From the NCBI RefSeq assembly GCF_900177805.1, contig NZ_FXAX01000001.1, forward strand, positions 2,279,077-2,343,076: 64,000 nt of DNA, written 5' to 3'. The notes below the pieces were generated by a model that was not told the DNA's origin, did no database searches, and saw only the letters and a program-made list of their open reading frames with translations. The position numbers and the translations under genes are program-made. Numbering within the stretch: the stretch's first letter is position 1; the number at the start of each line of letters is the position of its first letter. This DNA comes from Fibrobacter sp. UWB13 (GTDB taxonomy: Bacteria; Fibrobacterota; Fibrobacteria; Fibrobacterales; Fibrobacteraceae). Shown in pieces: positions 24,761-33,895 of the stretch.

Positions 24761-27628
24761 TTAGTCTTCGAAACGCCCTTTCTTATTTGCGCTCATACCA
24801 AAGAGCTTAAGGAACACGAATGTTGCCACAAGCACGATGATCGAGCTTACAATCCAGAATACATTGCCACCGACCGGCACCTGATAGAGGAGCACCGCGA
24901 CAGCCCAAGCGAGGATTGTCTGTACCACAGCCATCAGCACACCGAGTCCAAGGCCGATTTCGCGAACCACGACACCCATCGCAGCAAGACACGGCACATA
25001 GAGCAAGATGAAGATGAGGAATGCAAACACCTGCCAGTTAAATCCATCGACCGGGTTTCCGTTCTTGTCCGGGTTGTGGAAGTAAGAGCGGAGGTTGGCA
25101 TAGATGTCAGCCGTTTCGCTCAAGTCGCCTTCTTCGAGAGCGCCGATTTCATCTTCGCTCAGCGTAAGGCCTGCAGCAGCGAGCTTTGCAAAGACTTCTT
25201 CGCGAGCCTTGTCGGCACCTTCATCTTCGCTGAAGGTTTCGATAGAAGCGTATTCTTCGCAAGTAATGGCCTTCGTATCAAGAATCTTGTCGAGCGTGAC
25301 CTTCTTGAGTTCTGCGGCATTCTGCGCTTCGAGTTCACCAGATGTTCCGAGAATGTCCGTGAGAGAGCCGAAGACTTCACTCAAGTTCTCAGGAATCGTG
25401 CCAAGGGCTTCCTTGAATGCACCGAGAATATCCGGAGCACCACCTTCTTCCTCTTCTTCGGCAGGGCATTCGTCCACGCCTGCGATAAGGGGCTTTTCTT
25501 CGGCAGGAGCTTCAGCAGCCTTTTCAGCAGCAGCACTGTCTGCGACAACTGCGCTATCAGCGACTGCGGAATCAGCAACAGCGACCTTTGCAGAATCGGC
25601 TACAGAGCTATCAGCAGCCACAACTTCCACGGGCTTCTCCGGAGCTGCGGCAACTTCGGCAGCCTTCGAAGCTTCAGCAGCATCGCCAGGGCCTGCCATA
25701 GAGTACAGCGAGTTCATCGTACCAATCACAGCTTCCTTAGCAAGGAGGCCAGTGAAGAGCGACACAGATGCAGGCCAGTTGTTCGATTCCACACCGAATG
25801 GTTCAAAAACCGGGGTAATTGCCTTACCGATTACAGAAAGCAAGCTGTTTTCGGAATCACCGTTACCCGCCGTAAATTCGCTTTCCGTCTGGACCTTGGA
25901 TTCGTCAATCACGACACCTTCGGGGAGCGGGACTTCCTTTTCGTCCTGCACCATGGCGTAGCCTTCTTCGCTCTTCACGATTTCGGTCTTTTCGCCATTG
26001 ATTTCGGTGTAGAGCTTGTCCACAAAGCCAAAGCTGTTGAGGAAGCCGAGAATGGCAACGGCAATCGTAATCACCTTACCGGCGCGAATCACGTAGTCAC
26101 GCAAACGGAGCCAAGAGTGGATCATGAGCGACTTGAACTTCGGCAAGTGATAAGGCGGCAGCTCCATCACAAAGTTGCTAGCCTCACCCACAAACAAGGA
26201 GCGACGAAGAATCAAGCCGTACACGATCGCAAAGAGTACACCCGCGAGGTAGAGGGCAAACACGACCGTCCCTGCCTGCGTTCCAAAGAATGCAGCCGCA
26301 AACAACGCATACACCGGGAGGCGAGCGCCGCAGCTCATGAACGGCACGAGGAAAATCGTGAGGAAACGTTCACGCTTGGATTCAAGCACGCGAGAGCCCA
26401 TAATGCCCGGCACGCCGCAACCAAAGCCAACCATCATCGGCACGAATGCACGGCCCGGGAGTCCGAGGAATCGCATAAAGCGGTCCGCGACAAAAGCGGC
26501 ACGTGCCATGTAACCCGAGTCTTCCAAGAAAGAAAGGCAGAGGAACATGAAGAAGATGACCGGGATGAACGTCGACACCGTCTGGATACCGGCACCGATA
26601 CCATCGGCGAGGATTGCAGACACAAAGCCCGGCGCATGGAACACATCCGTGAGCAAGTAGCCAAGGCCATCCACAAAGATAGCGCCAAACAGCACGTCAA
26701 AGAAATCAATGAACGCAGAACCGATCGTCACTGCAACCCAGAAGACCAGGTACATGACCAAGAGGAAAATCGGGAGCGAAGCCCAACGGTTCAAAAGCAC
26801 GGAGTCAAGCTTATCGGACCAGGTTCTCTTGGAACGGTTCGAAAGAATCGTCTTGCCTGCAATTTCGTGAGCCAAGCTGTAGCGTGAATCCGCCATAGCA
26901 AATTCGCTTTCTTCGCCGAGAATCTGCGTGACTTCGGCCTTGTTAATCTGCACCTTGGCTTCGGCAAACTTGTCCGCATAGCTTTTTTCGTTGCCCAAGT
27001 ACATGAGCGAAACCCAGCGGGCATCCGTATCCAAAAGCTTTGCGACCGGTTCGACCTTCGGCTCCAAATACTTGACAGCAGCTTCAACCTTCTCGCCGTA
27101 ATCAATCGCCTTGGGCGTCATCTTCTTGCCCGCAACAACATGCGCCATTTCGCTGATGAAGTTCGTAATGCTTCTTTCGTTCACGGCAGAAAGCGGAATC
27201 ACCGGCACACCGAAACGCTCAGCGAGGATATCCAAATCCAAATGCAAGCCGCGCTTTTCCGCGATGTCGATCATGTTCGCCGCAATCACCATCGGGATCT
27301 GCATATCGACAAGCTGAGAAGTCAAGAACAAGTTACGTTCAATGTTCGAGGCATCAATGATATTGACAATGAGGTCCGCTTCGCGAGTGAGCAAGTAGTC
27401 CACAGCGGCGCGTTCGTCTTCGGCATTCGCGAAAAGCGCATAAGTACCCGGCAAGTCCACCACGCGGATATGCTGGTTACCGAGTTCAAAAAAGCCTTCC
27501 TTCTTTTCGACAGTCACGCCCGGCCAGTTACCAACACTCTGGCGAGCACCCGTAAGGGCATTAAAAAGAGCCGTTTTACCGCAGTTCGGGTTACCGGCAA
27601 TTGCAATAGTAAAAAGCTTCGGAGCCAT
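24761..27628 (-). CDS. feoB: Ferrous iron transporter FeoB
   Basis: The protein has 955 residues, longer than the usual 650-800. A GTPase domain at the N-terminus has GNPNCGKT (about 11-18) and DLPGTYAL, followed by a helical GDI-like region. The membrane part begins near residue 280 with gate segments such as GCGVPGIMGSR and SCGARLPVYAL. Between the second gate region and the last helices there is an inserted Ala/Asp/Ser/Glu-rich segment (about 645-735) with repeats of VADSA and a run of Glu, then a helical stretch to about 850. FeoB imports Fe2+ with FeoA. The start overlaps the feoA stop. Confidence 0.95.
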   Translation of the reverse strand: MAPKLFTIAIAGNPNCGKTALFNALTGARQSVGNWPGVTVEKKEGFFELGNQHIRVVDLPGTYALFANAEDERAAVDYLLTREADLIVNIIDASNIERNLFLTSQLVDMQIPMVIAANMIDIAEKRGLHLDLDILAERFGVPVIPLSAVNERSITNFISEMAHVVAGKKMTPKAIDYGEKVEAAVKYLEPKVEPVAKLLDTDARWVSLMYLGNEKSYADKFAEAKVQINKAEVTQILGEESEFAMADSRYSLAHEIAGKTILSNRSKRTWSDKLDSVLLNRWASLPIFLLVMYLVFWVAVTIGSAFIDFFDVLFGAIFVDGLGYLLTDVFHAPGFVSAILADGIGAGIQTVSTFIPVIFFMFLCLSFLEDSGYMARAAFVADRFMRFLGLPGRAFVPMMVGFGCGVPGIMGSRVLESKRERFLTIFLVPFMSCGARLPVYALFAAAFFGTQAGTVVFALYLAGVLFAIVYGLILRRSLFVGEASNFVMELPPYHLPKFKSLMIHSWLRLRDYVIRAGKVITIAVAILGFLNSFGFVDKLYTEINGEKTEIVKSEEGYAMVQDEKEVPLPEGVVIDESKVQTESEFTAGNGDSENSLLSVIGKAITPVFEPFGVESNNWPASVSLFTGLLAKEAVIGTMNSLYSMAGPGDAAEASKAAEVAAAPEKPVEVVAADSSVADSAKVAVADSAVADSAVVADSAAAEKAAEAPAEEKPLIAGVDECPAEEEEEGGAPDILGAFKEALGTIPENLSEVFGSLTDILGTSGELEAQNAAELKKVTLDKILDTKAITCEEYASIETFSEDEGADKAREEVFAKLAAAGLTLSEDEIGALEEGDLSETADIYANLRSYFHNPDKNGNPVDGFNWQVFAFLIFILLYVPCLAAMGVVVREIGLGLGVLMAVVQTILAWAVAVLLYQVPVGGNVFWIVSSIIVLVATFVFLKLFGMSANKKGRFED

Positions 27629-27912
27629 TAGACCCTCTTCAATTTAAGAACGTTCGCTTCTTGTCTGCGAAGCGACAAACGGTAAGAAAGAACACTCACC
27701 TCAATCGGATCACCGAGAGGTGCAATCTGCAAGACTTCCAGCGTTACACCACGGACAAGTCCCATCGACAAAAGCTTGGACTTGTAGCGGGCATCGCCCT
27801 CATTGTAGCCGACAATTTCAACCTTGTCGCCCTTCTTGAGATCCGAAAATTTCGGTTCCAAATCCCATTTTTTAGTTTGCGACTTGCCGCCGCAACCACA
27901 ATTACAACCCAT
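27628..27912 (-). CDS. feoA: Ferrous iron transport protein FeoA
   Basis: The protein has 94 residues: an SH3-like FeoA domain (about 20-92; KKGDKVEIVGYNEGDARYKS and LLSMGLVRGVTLEVLQ) preceded by a Cys/Gly-rich N-terminus (MGCNCGCGGKSQ) that could bind a metal. FeoA supports FeoB in iron uptake. The stop overlaps the feoB ATG. It begins two bases before the stop of the regulator gene, so the three form one operon. Confidence 0.93.
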   Translation of the reverse strand: MGCNCGCGGKSQTKKWDLEPKFSDLKKGDKVEIVGYNEGDARYKSKLLSMGLVRGVTLEVLQIAPLGDPIEVSVLSYRLSLRRQEANVLKLKRV

Positions 27913-27914
27913 TG

Positions 27915-28349
27915 TTATTTTCCTTTTTTTGCCTTTAATGCATTCGCCTTTTTCGCAACGACGCCTTCATTTCCTTTTTTCATGAAGTCTTCGATTATCG
28001 AAAGGGTTTCAGCCGAAAGAATATGTTCCATGCTGCAGGCGTCCTTGTCCGCAATAGCTTCGGAAACGCCGAGACGGATTAAAAAGCCCTTCAAAAGAAT
28101 ATGGCGGTTCAGCACATCGGCTGCCGCCTTACGCCCTTCTTCGGTGAGTTCCACACCGCTATAGGGTTCCTGAGTCACAAGGCCCAGCTTTTTAAGTTCA
28201 AGAATCGCTTTTGCCACAGAAGGCATCTTCACAGAAAGGGCGGCGGCAATATCCTTGACACGGGCAATCCCGTTTGCCAAGCGAAGCATATGCACCATTT
28301 CCAGATAGTCTTCGAGGCTCTGGCTGAGCTTTACGTGATTGTTTTCCAT
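27915..28349 (-). CDS. DtxR/MntR-family metal-dependent repressor
   Basis: The protein has 144 residues. Residues 5-65 form the winged helix (SLEDYLEMVHMLRLANGIAR... VKDIAAALSVKMPSVAKAI), and 70-130 form the metal-binding dimer domain (HILLKGFLIRLGVSEAIADK... CSMEHILS) with the typical Cys and His ligands. It has no SH3 tail, as in MntR. The gene heads the regulator-feoA-feoB operon, whose promoter holds three TTAG-n-CTAA sites. It therefore probably represses its own operon when iron (or manganese) is sufficient. AGGA lies 8 bases before the ATG. Confidence 0.92.
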   Translation of the reverse strand: MENNHVKLSQSLEDYLEMVHMLRLANGIARVKDIAAALSVKMPSVAKAILELKKLGLVTQEPYSGVELTEEGRKAAADVLNRHILLKGFLIRLGVSEAIADKDACSMEHILSAETLSIIEDFMKKGNEGVVAKKANALKAKKGK

Positions 28350-28388
28350 ATTTGATGATCCTTTAAACGTTAACGTCGCCTAATTTTA

Positions 28389-28436
28389 TTAGACAAGACT
28401 AAAATTAGTAAGCCGAGGCTAATTAGTCAAGGCTAA
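28389..28436 (-). promoter_or_regulatory. Operator cluster and promoter of the DtxR-feoAB operon
   Basis: Three palindromic sites lie in tandem: TTAGACAAGACTAA (28389-28402), TTAGTAAGCCGAGGCTAA (28405-28422) and TTAGTCAAGGCTAA (28423-28436). On the minus strand TTGACT (28430-28425) and TAATTT (28407-28402), spaced by 17 bases, form a promoter overlapped by the sites. This is a typical layout for repression by a DtxR-type protein. Confidence 0.75.
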
Positions 28437-28604
28437 ACTTTTATACTTTTTTACTATTACCCTAGTAAAAGCCCCGCTATAACGGGCGTAAATCCTTATC
28501 TTTTACATATATATGGAGAATTTGACCATTTCTAAGGAAATTTGGGCATACCCTTATTAATATGCGGTCTTTGCAAAAAATTTGCCTTTTGCTAGATTTC
28601 ATGC

Positions 28605-29186
28605 ATGAACTTCCTTGAGCAAAAAATCCTTGCCGATGGCGTAGTCAAACCCGGCAACGTCCTTAAAGTTGACAGTTTCTTAAACCACCAAATTGACATC
28701 CGCCTGATGCAAAAAATCGGCGAAGAGTTCAAACGCCGTTTTGCCGACGTCCAGTTCAATAAGGTGCTCACCATCGAGGCAAGCGGTATAGCCATCGCGG
28801 CATTCATCGCCTACCTGAACGATGTACCCGTGGTATTCGCCAAGAAGGGCCAGACCGTCAACAGCACCGATGACAAATACGTTGCCAAGGCATATTCCTT
28901 CACGCACAAAAAGTTCAACGACATTTTCGTTTCGCGCCCGTACCTCAAGCCGACCGATAAAATCCTCATCGTGGACGATTTCCTCGCCGACGGTGAAGCC
29001 AGCAAGGCGCTCATCGACCTCGTGAAGCAAGCAGGCGCCGAACTCGTCGGCGTAGGCATCGCGATAGAAAAGGGCATGCAGCCCGGTGGAGCAAAACTCC
29101 GCGCCGCAGGCGTCCGCCTCGAATCCATCGCCATCGTCGATAGCATGGACCCCGAAACTGGATTCATCAAGTTCCGCGAACAATAA
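28605..29186 (+). CDS. xpt: Xanthine phosphoribosyltransferase
   Basis: The protein has 193 residues. The opening LEQKILADGVV...VLKVDSFLNHQID and the PRPP-binding motif ILIVDDFLADGEASKAL are those of Xpt. It converts xanthine and PRPP to XMP in the cytoplasm. A xanthine permease gene follows 91 bases later on the same strand, and the two form a salvage pair. The leader (28441-28604) contains a small GCCCCG/CGGGC hairpin, but the conserved parts of a purine riboswitch are not visible. Confidence 0.95.
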   Translation: MNFLEQKILADGVVKPGNVLKVDSFLNHQIDIRLMQKIGEEFKRRFADVQFNKVLTIEASGIAIAAFIAYLNDVPVVFAKKGQTVNSTDDKYVAKAYSFTHKKFNDIFVSRPYLKPTDKILIVDDFLADGEASKALIDLVKQAGAELVGVGIAIEKGMQPGGAKLRAAGVRLESIAIVDSMDPETGFIKFREQ

Positions 29187-29189
29187 TCA

Positions 29190-29250
29190 TAGATTGCTTC
29201 GCCCCTTGCGGGACTCGCAATGACGTAATAAAACATTCAAAGTTCGCAAT
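29190..29250. repeat. Interspersed GCAATGACG-type repeat between xpt and the permease gene
   Basis: ATTGCTTCGCCCCTTGCGGG-ACTCGCAATGACG has an inverted ATTGC/GCAAT pair, and GCAATGACG is repeated at about 29247. Related short elements with GTCATCCTGA-type ends lie at 43070, 50043, 59668 and 61467. Confidence 0.5.
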
Positions 29251-29277
29251 GACGAAACACAGCATCTAAGGTAAAGC

Positions 29278-30585
29278 ATGAAGACTTCGGACAACATCTA
29301 CCAGCTCGACGGACGCGTTCCGCTTTTACAGGCAATTCCATTCGGCTTGCAGCACGTGCTCGCCATGTTCGTGAGTAACATTACGCCGATCATCATCCTT
29401 GCAAACGTCGTCGGGATTGAAAAAGGCCTCACCGCCTCGCTTATCCAGAACTGCATGATTATCGCAAGCATCGGCACGCTCATCCAGCTCTACCCTGTCT
29501 GGAAAATCGGCTCCCGCCTCCCCATCGTCATGGGCATCAGTTTCACATTCCTCTCCGTCTCCATTTCCATCGGAGTATCGCAAGGCATGGGAACGCTCAT
29601 GGGCGCCGTCATCGTTGGCGGTATTGTCGAAGGACTTCTCGGCCTCTGCGCCAAATACTGGCTCAAACTCATCCCACACATCGTTGCGGCCACCGTCGTG
29701 ACCTCCATCGGATTCTCGCTTTTGCCCATCGGCGCGAATTCATTCGCGGGCGGTCAAGGCGCCGCTGACTTCGGTTCCGCACAGAACTGGATTGTCGGTA
29801 GCGTCACTCTCCTCACCTGCTTACTCACGCAAGTTTTCGCCAAGGGATTCCTCCGTTCGCTCTCCGTGCTCGTCGGCCTCATCGTCGGTTACATTCTCGC
29901 ACTCTGCATGGGCATGGTCGATTTCTCGGGCATCACAAACAACGGCTTTTTCGCACTCCCCAAGTTCCTCCCGTTCACACCGGAATTTAACTTGGGCGCA
30001 ATCCTCTCCGTCATCGCCATCTATCTCGTGTCCGCCACAGAAACAGTCGGTGACTCCAGCGCCCTTTGCAGCGGCGCCCTCAAGCGCCAAATTCACAAAG
30101 TCGAGATGGGAGGCGCCATCAGCTGCGACGGCTTTGTCAGCTCTATTTCCGGACTTTTCGGCTGCACCCCGATTACATCCTTTAGCCAGAACGTCGGCCT
30201 TGCCTCGCTCTCTGGCGTTGTGAACCGCTTCGCCATCGCAACAAGCGCAGGCATCATGCTCCTCGGCGGCCTCTTCCCGCCCATAGGCACACTCCTCACG
30301 ACCATCCCGCAAGCCGTTCTCGGCGGCTGCACTATCATGATGTTCGGTTCCATCCTCTTCGCAGGATTCGGCATGATTGCGAAAAGCGGCTTCTCGCAGC
30401 GCAACATGATTATCGTTAGCTTGTCCTTAAGCACCGGGCTTGGATTCACATCAGCATCGCAGATGTTCAAAATTTTCCCGCAGATCATCCAGACCATCTT
30501 CGCCGAAAACTGCGTCGCCGTGGTATTCATCCTCGCTGTAGTCTTGAATTTGGTATTGCCTAAGGACAAGGAAGAAGGAAAGTAA
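29278..30585 (+). CDS. Xanthine permease (NCS2 family)
   Basis: The protein has 435 residues with about 12-14 hydrophobic segments. The opening PLLQAIPFGLQHVLAMFVSN and the motif ATETVGDSSALCSGALKRQI are typical of the uracil-xanthine permease (NCS2) family. It imports xanthine or a related purine with protons. The gene directly follows xpt, so xanthine is the likely substrate. A terminator follows at 30631. Confidence 0.9.
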   Translation: MKTSDNIYQLDGRVPLLQAIPFGLQHVLAMFVSNITPIIILANVVGIEKGLTASLIQNCMIIASIGTLIQLYPVWKIGSRLPIVMGISFTFLSVSISIGVSQGMGTLMGAVIVGGIVEGLLGLCAKYWLKLIPHIVAATVVTSIGFSLLPIGANSFAGGQGAADFGSAQNWIVGSVTLLTCLLTQVFAKGFLRSLSVLVGLIVGYILALCMGMVDFSGITNNGFFALPKFLPFTPEFNLGAILSVIAIYLVSATETVGDSSALCSGALKRQIHKVEMGGAISCDGFVSSISGLFGCTPITSFSQNVGLASLSGVVNRFAIATSAGIMLLGGLFPPIGTLLTTIPQAVLGGCTIMMFGSILFAGFGMIAKSGFSQRNMIIVSLSLSTGLGFTSASQMFKIFPQIIQTIFAENCVAVVFILAVVLNLVLPKDKEEGK

Positions 30586-30630
30586 AAGGGGCAAATCGCC
30601 GAGAAAGTTCAGATAAAATTGCAAGTAAAC

Positions 30631-30657
30631 GTCCGCCTTCGAGCGGACATTTTTTTG
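30631..30657 (+). terminator. Rho-independent terminator after the xanthine permease gene
   Basis: GTCCGC-CTTCGA-GCGGAC followed by a T-rich run (ATTTTTTT) closes the xpt-permease operon. Confidence 0.85.
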
Positions 30658-30684
30658 TGGAAGAAAAATCACTCAAAAAGTGAC

Positions 30685-30761
30685 ATTTAGAGAGTTATAC
30701 CGCAAAAAAGTGCTTATAATTCTCTAAATCTCACAATTTTTTACACATTTAGAGAATTATA
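30685..30761. repeat. Hairpin repeat set downstream of hsdR
   Basis: ATTTAGAGAGTTATA (30685-30699), TATAATTCTCTAAAT (30715-30729) and ATTTAGAGAATTATA (30747-30761) are three copies of one element. The last two form a perfect 15-bp inverted repeat with a 17-base loop. The layout, loop sequence and partial sequence match the set at 35371-35481 on the other side of the ATPase-hsdR pair. Confidence 0.8.
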
Positions 30762-30793
30762 GCGATGTTTTTGTTGGATAGAGATTTTGGAAG

Positions 30794-33700
30794 CTATCTA
30801 TTTTTCTGTTCCTCACTGGCAGCAATCGGCATTTCACTAAATTCATTCTTCTGCGTTGGCATCTTATAAATGCGCCCTGCGACATCCTCATTAGCCGTAG
30901 CATTCACCGCTTCATCGGCTTCTTTGGCTTTCTTCTTTAGGCTCTTGTAAATTTCGCCCATAAATATGCCAAGAACTTCTTTCTTGATTTCTTCATTATT
31001 CAAGAGCAAAGTGAAAAAACTTTCATTTTGGCCAAGACCTTCAATTAAAGCTTCGTCAATATTATCATAGAACGGATACGCAAAATCACGTTCAGTATTA
31101 ACCGCAGCTTTCTTTTTAAGATCTTCGTTTTTCATCATGATGTCGCGAATCTGCAAAGCGGCTTTCACGGCAACGTCAGTATCAAACGTAGTTCCGTTCT
31201 TGCTGTTGATTTCGGCGATAATCTCGGACAGTTTCTGCTTCTTATCTTCAGTGAGACCGAACTTTTCAGCAATAGGCAATTTCAGGAACGGTTTAGAAAC
31301 CAAGTTCGGAGCCTTGTGTTCTTCATCTTTTTTCTGGACAAAGTTCCCTATCTTGATTTTGCCCTTCAATGAGAAGCCATTACCTGCCTGGCGAATATCC
31401 AGATATGCAAGCAACGCGACAATGAAATTGTATTTCTTATGCAAGTCAACATCGCTGAAATTCGTCACCTGAATCATGAATTCATAAAAACGCACAAAAC
31501 TGCGCAACAGAGCGACAAATTCCAGTTGTTCTTCGAGTTCGTATTTGTCAACGAATTTCTGCGCACGCACAAGCAAGCTGTTGATTTCAGCCTTCTTCTT
31601 GTCCATCAGCCCCTTGTACATCCACTCATTGAATTTCATCACATCATCGCAATCGATAATGGCGTAAGCGTCAATCTTCTTTTCAAGTTCGTAGATGTTT
31701 CTCGGGTTGACAGAATTGGCGAGGAATGTCGAGGTATAATACGGAGCAAATGCCGCCTTCATGTCTTCGTAATCGTTCTTAAAATCGAGAATGAAGGTCT
31801 GCTTTTTATACGGGGCACAGATGCGGTTGAGTCTCGAAAGCGTCTGCACGGCGTTGACTCCGCGCAACTTTTTGAGGATGTACATCGCACAAAGTTTCTT
31901 CTGATCAAAGCCAGTCTGGTACTTGTTCGCCACAAGCAGCACCTGATATCCGTCCTTGTCGAATTTTTCAGGCAACTTGTCTTCCGAAAAACCGTTCATT
32001 TTTGCTTCGGAATACTCGACATCATCAACTTTCACCTTTCCGGAGAATGCGACTAGCGCCTTGATGTCGCTGTAACCTTTTTTATTCAGGTATTCATCCA
32101 TGGCCTGTCGGTATTTCACTGCACCTTGGCGAGAATCCGTAATGACCATTGCCTTTGCGTTTCCATCCAGTTCCTGCATCACAGTCGTGCGGAAGTGTTC
32201 TACAATCACTTCTACTCGTTGTGCAATATTGGTATCGTGCAATTCGGCAGTACGAGCAATCTGGCGCTTCGCCTTTTTGGTTTCCAGGGTCGGATCGTCT
32301 TGAATAGCCTTGTTCACCTGATAGAAAGTCTTGTAGGTGATGTAATTCTGCAACACGTCCAGAATGAAGCCTTCTTCAATCGCCTGCTTCATGGAATAGG
32401 TGTGGAACGCTTCGCCATGACCATCCTTGTTGATGCGCCCGAACAATTGCAAAGTCGTAGGCTTGGGAGTCGCCGTAAACGCGAAGAATGATACATTCTC
32501 CTGCTTGCCGTTGCGCTTGATTTCATCGACAATAGAATCTTCGACATCGACTTCTTCGTCATCATTCTGCTTGCCTTTGCCAAGAGCCTTGGTGATTGCC
32601 GCCATATTCTTGCCCGCAGTAGAAGAATGAGCCTCATCGATGATAACAGCAAAAGTCTTACCCTTAAGCGAGGCAACCGTATCGACAATGTAAGGGAACT
32701 TCTGGATAGTTGTCGCAATAATCTTGGTGTTTCCTTCAAGCGCCTTGCGCAAATCGTCCGAAGTGCAGTCGTCCTTCATGGGCTTGAAAAGCCCGGACTT
32801 GTGCTCGATTCCGCTAATGGCCGCCTGCAACTGCCTATCAACTACCACGCGGTCCGTTACGACAACGACATTATCAAAAATCTGCTTGTCATCCTTGTCG
32901 TGCAACGAAGAAAAACGATGCGAAAGCCAGGCGATTGTATTAGTTTTGCCGCTACCCGCACTGTGCTGGATCAGGTAATTGAACGAAGACATGTTTTCCG
33001 TGACATCGGCAAGAATCTTTCGCAAGCAATCCAACTGATGATAACGCGGGAAAATGATATTTTCCTTCTTCGTCTTTTTCCCAGTTTCCTTGTCTTCTTT
33101 TTCTTCAACCTGGATAAAGATGTATCTCGAAATCAAATCGAGAATCGTATCCTTGGTCAGGATATCTTCCCACATGTAATGTACGGGGTAATCGTCGTCG
33201 CAAAGCGGGTTCCCTTTACCCGCATTTACGCCATTACCGTCACCCATATTGAATGGCAAAAAGGTCGTCGTTTCGCCTTCGAGCCGCGTGGTCATATAGA
33301 CTTCGTTCAAGTCCATCGCAAAGTTCACCAGCGTTCCAGACTTGAACTGGAACAGTCGCGTCTTGGGATTACGCTGCGTACGGTACTGCTCAATGGCATG
33401 CGAATAATTTTGCCCCTGCGGATTCGACTTGAGTTCAAACGAAATGATGGCAATCCCGTTCAAGAAAATCACCAGGTCAATCCTTTCGTCGTCACTCGCC
33501 CAAACTTCTTCAGCGACCGAGAAAATATTTTCCCGATAGTTCTTCAAGAGTTCCGGGTTAAAATCGGTGGCGGGCTTGCTGTACATCAAGTCTAGGTGCT
33601 GGTTTGCAAGGTCAATGCCGTGCTTGAGCGCGCCAATAAGGCTCCCATCCTTCTTGTTCACTTCGCGGTTGAAGTAGTTGAACAATGTTTCTTCGAAATC

Positions 33701-33895
33701 GTCCTTGTACATTTTGCGCAGGAGTTCGACTTTTTTCGGCTGCGTCTTGGTCAAAAATTCCACGAGCAATTCGCCGTCTATCGCAAAGCGACGGTCAAAG
33801 TTTTCATTCGTGCGCACACGGTAACCGTTATGCTCTTTCAGGTAATTGAGGATTCCGCGCTGGTAATCGTAACGCTCATTGATAGAGAACTTCAT
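30794..33895 (-). CDS. hsdR: Type I restriction enzyme, restriction subunit HsdR
   Basis: The protein has 1033 residues. A PD-(D/E)xK nuclease domain lies near the N-terminus (DLVIFLNGIAIISFELKSN, about 135-155). The motor has Walker A HSAGSGKTNTIAWL (about 305-318), DEAH box VIIDEAHSS and later helicase motifs (VANKYQTGFDQ, QTLSRLNR). HsdR cuts unmethylated DNA after translocation, in a complex with HsdM and HsdS. Its ATG overlaps the stop of the upstream AAA ATPase gene (ATGA). It is the last gene of the six-gene operon starting at 40606. Confidence 0.95.
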   Translation of the reverse strand: MKFSINERYDYQRGILNYLKEHNGYRVRTNENFDRRFAIDGELLVEFLTKTQPKKVELLRKMYKDDFEETLFNYFNREVNKKDGSLIGALKHGIDLANQHLDLMYSKPATDFNPELLKNYRENIFSVAEEVWASDDERIDLVIFLNGIAIISFELKSNPQGQNYSHAIEQYRTQRNPKTRLFQFKSGTLVNFAMDLNEVYMTTRLEGETTTFLPFNMGDGNGVNAGKGNPLCDDDYPVHYMWEDILTKDTILDLISRYIFIQVEEKEDKETGKKTKKENIIFPRYHQLDCLRKILADVTENMSSFNYLIQHSAGSGKTNTIAWLSHRFSSLHDKDDKQIFDNVVVVTDRVVVDRQLQAAISGIEHKSGLFKPMKDDCTSDDLRKALEGNTKIIATTIQKFPYIVDTVASLKGKTFAVIIDEAHSSTAGKNMAAITKALGKGKQNDDEEVDVEDSIVDEIKRNGKQENVSFFAFTATPKPTTLQLFGRINKDGHGEAFHTYSMKQAIEEGFILDVLQNYITYKTFYQVNKAIQDDPTLETKKAKRQIARTAELHDTNIAQRVEVIVEHFRTTVMQELDGNAKAMVITDSRQGAVKYRQAMDEYLNKKGYSDIKALVAFSGKVKVDDVEYSEAKMNGFSEDKLPEKFDKDGYQVLLVANKYQTGFDQKKLCAMYILKKLRGVNAVQTLSRLNRICAPYKKQTFILDFKNDYEDMKAAFAPYYTSTFLANSVNPRNIYELEKKIDAYAIIDCDDVMKFNEWMYKGLMDKKKAEINSLLVRAQKFVDKYELEEQLEFVALLRSFVRFYEFMIQVTNFSDVDLHKKYNFIVALLAYLDIRQAGNGFSLKGKIKIGNFVQKKDEEHKAPNLVSKPFLKLPIAEKFGLTEDKKQKLSEIIAEINSKNGTTFDTDVAVKAALQIRDIMMKNEDLKKKAAVNTERDFAYPFYDNIDEALIEGLGQNESFFTLLLNNEEIKKEVLGIFMGEIYKSLKKKAKEADEAVNATANEDVAGRIYKMPTQKNEFSEMPIAASEEQKNR

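Noticed and set aside
24746..26887. Plus-strand frame of 713 codons opposite feoB
   Set aside because: It is a shadow of feoB, rich in His/Arg/Glu, with no domain or ribosome site.
28441..28604. Purine riboswitch before xpt
   Set aside because: The conserved core segments of the purine aptamer are not present; only a small GC hairpin is seen.
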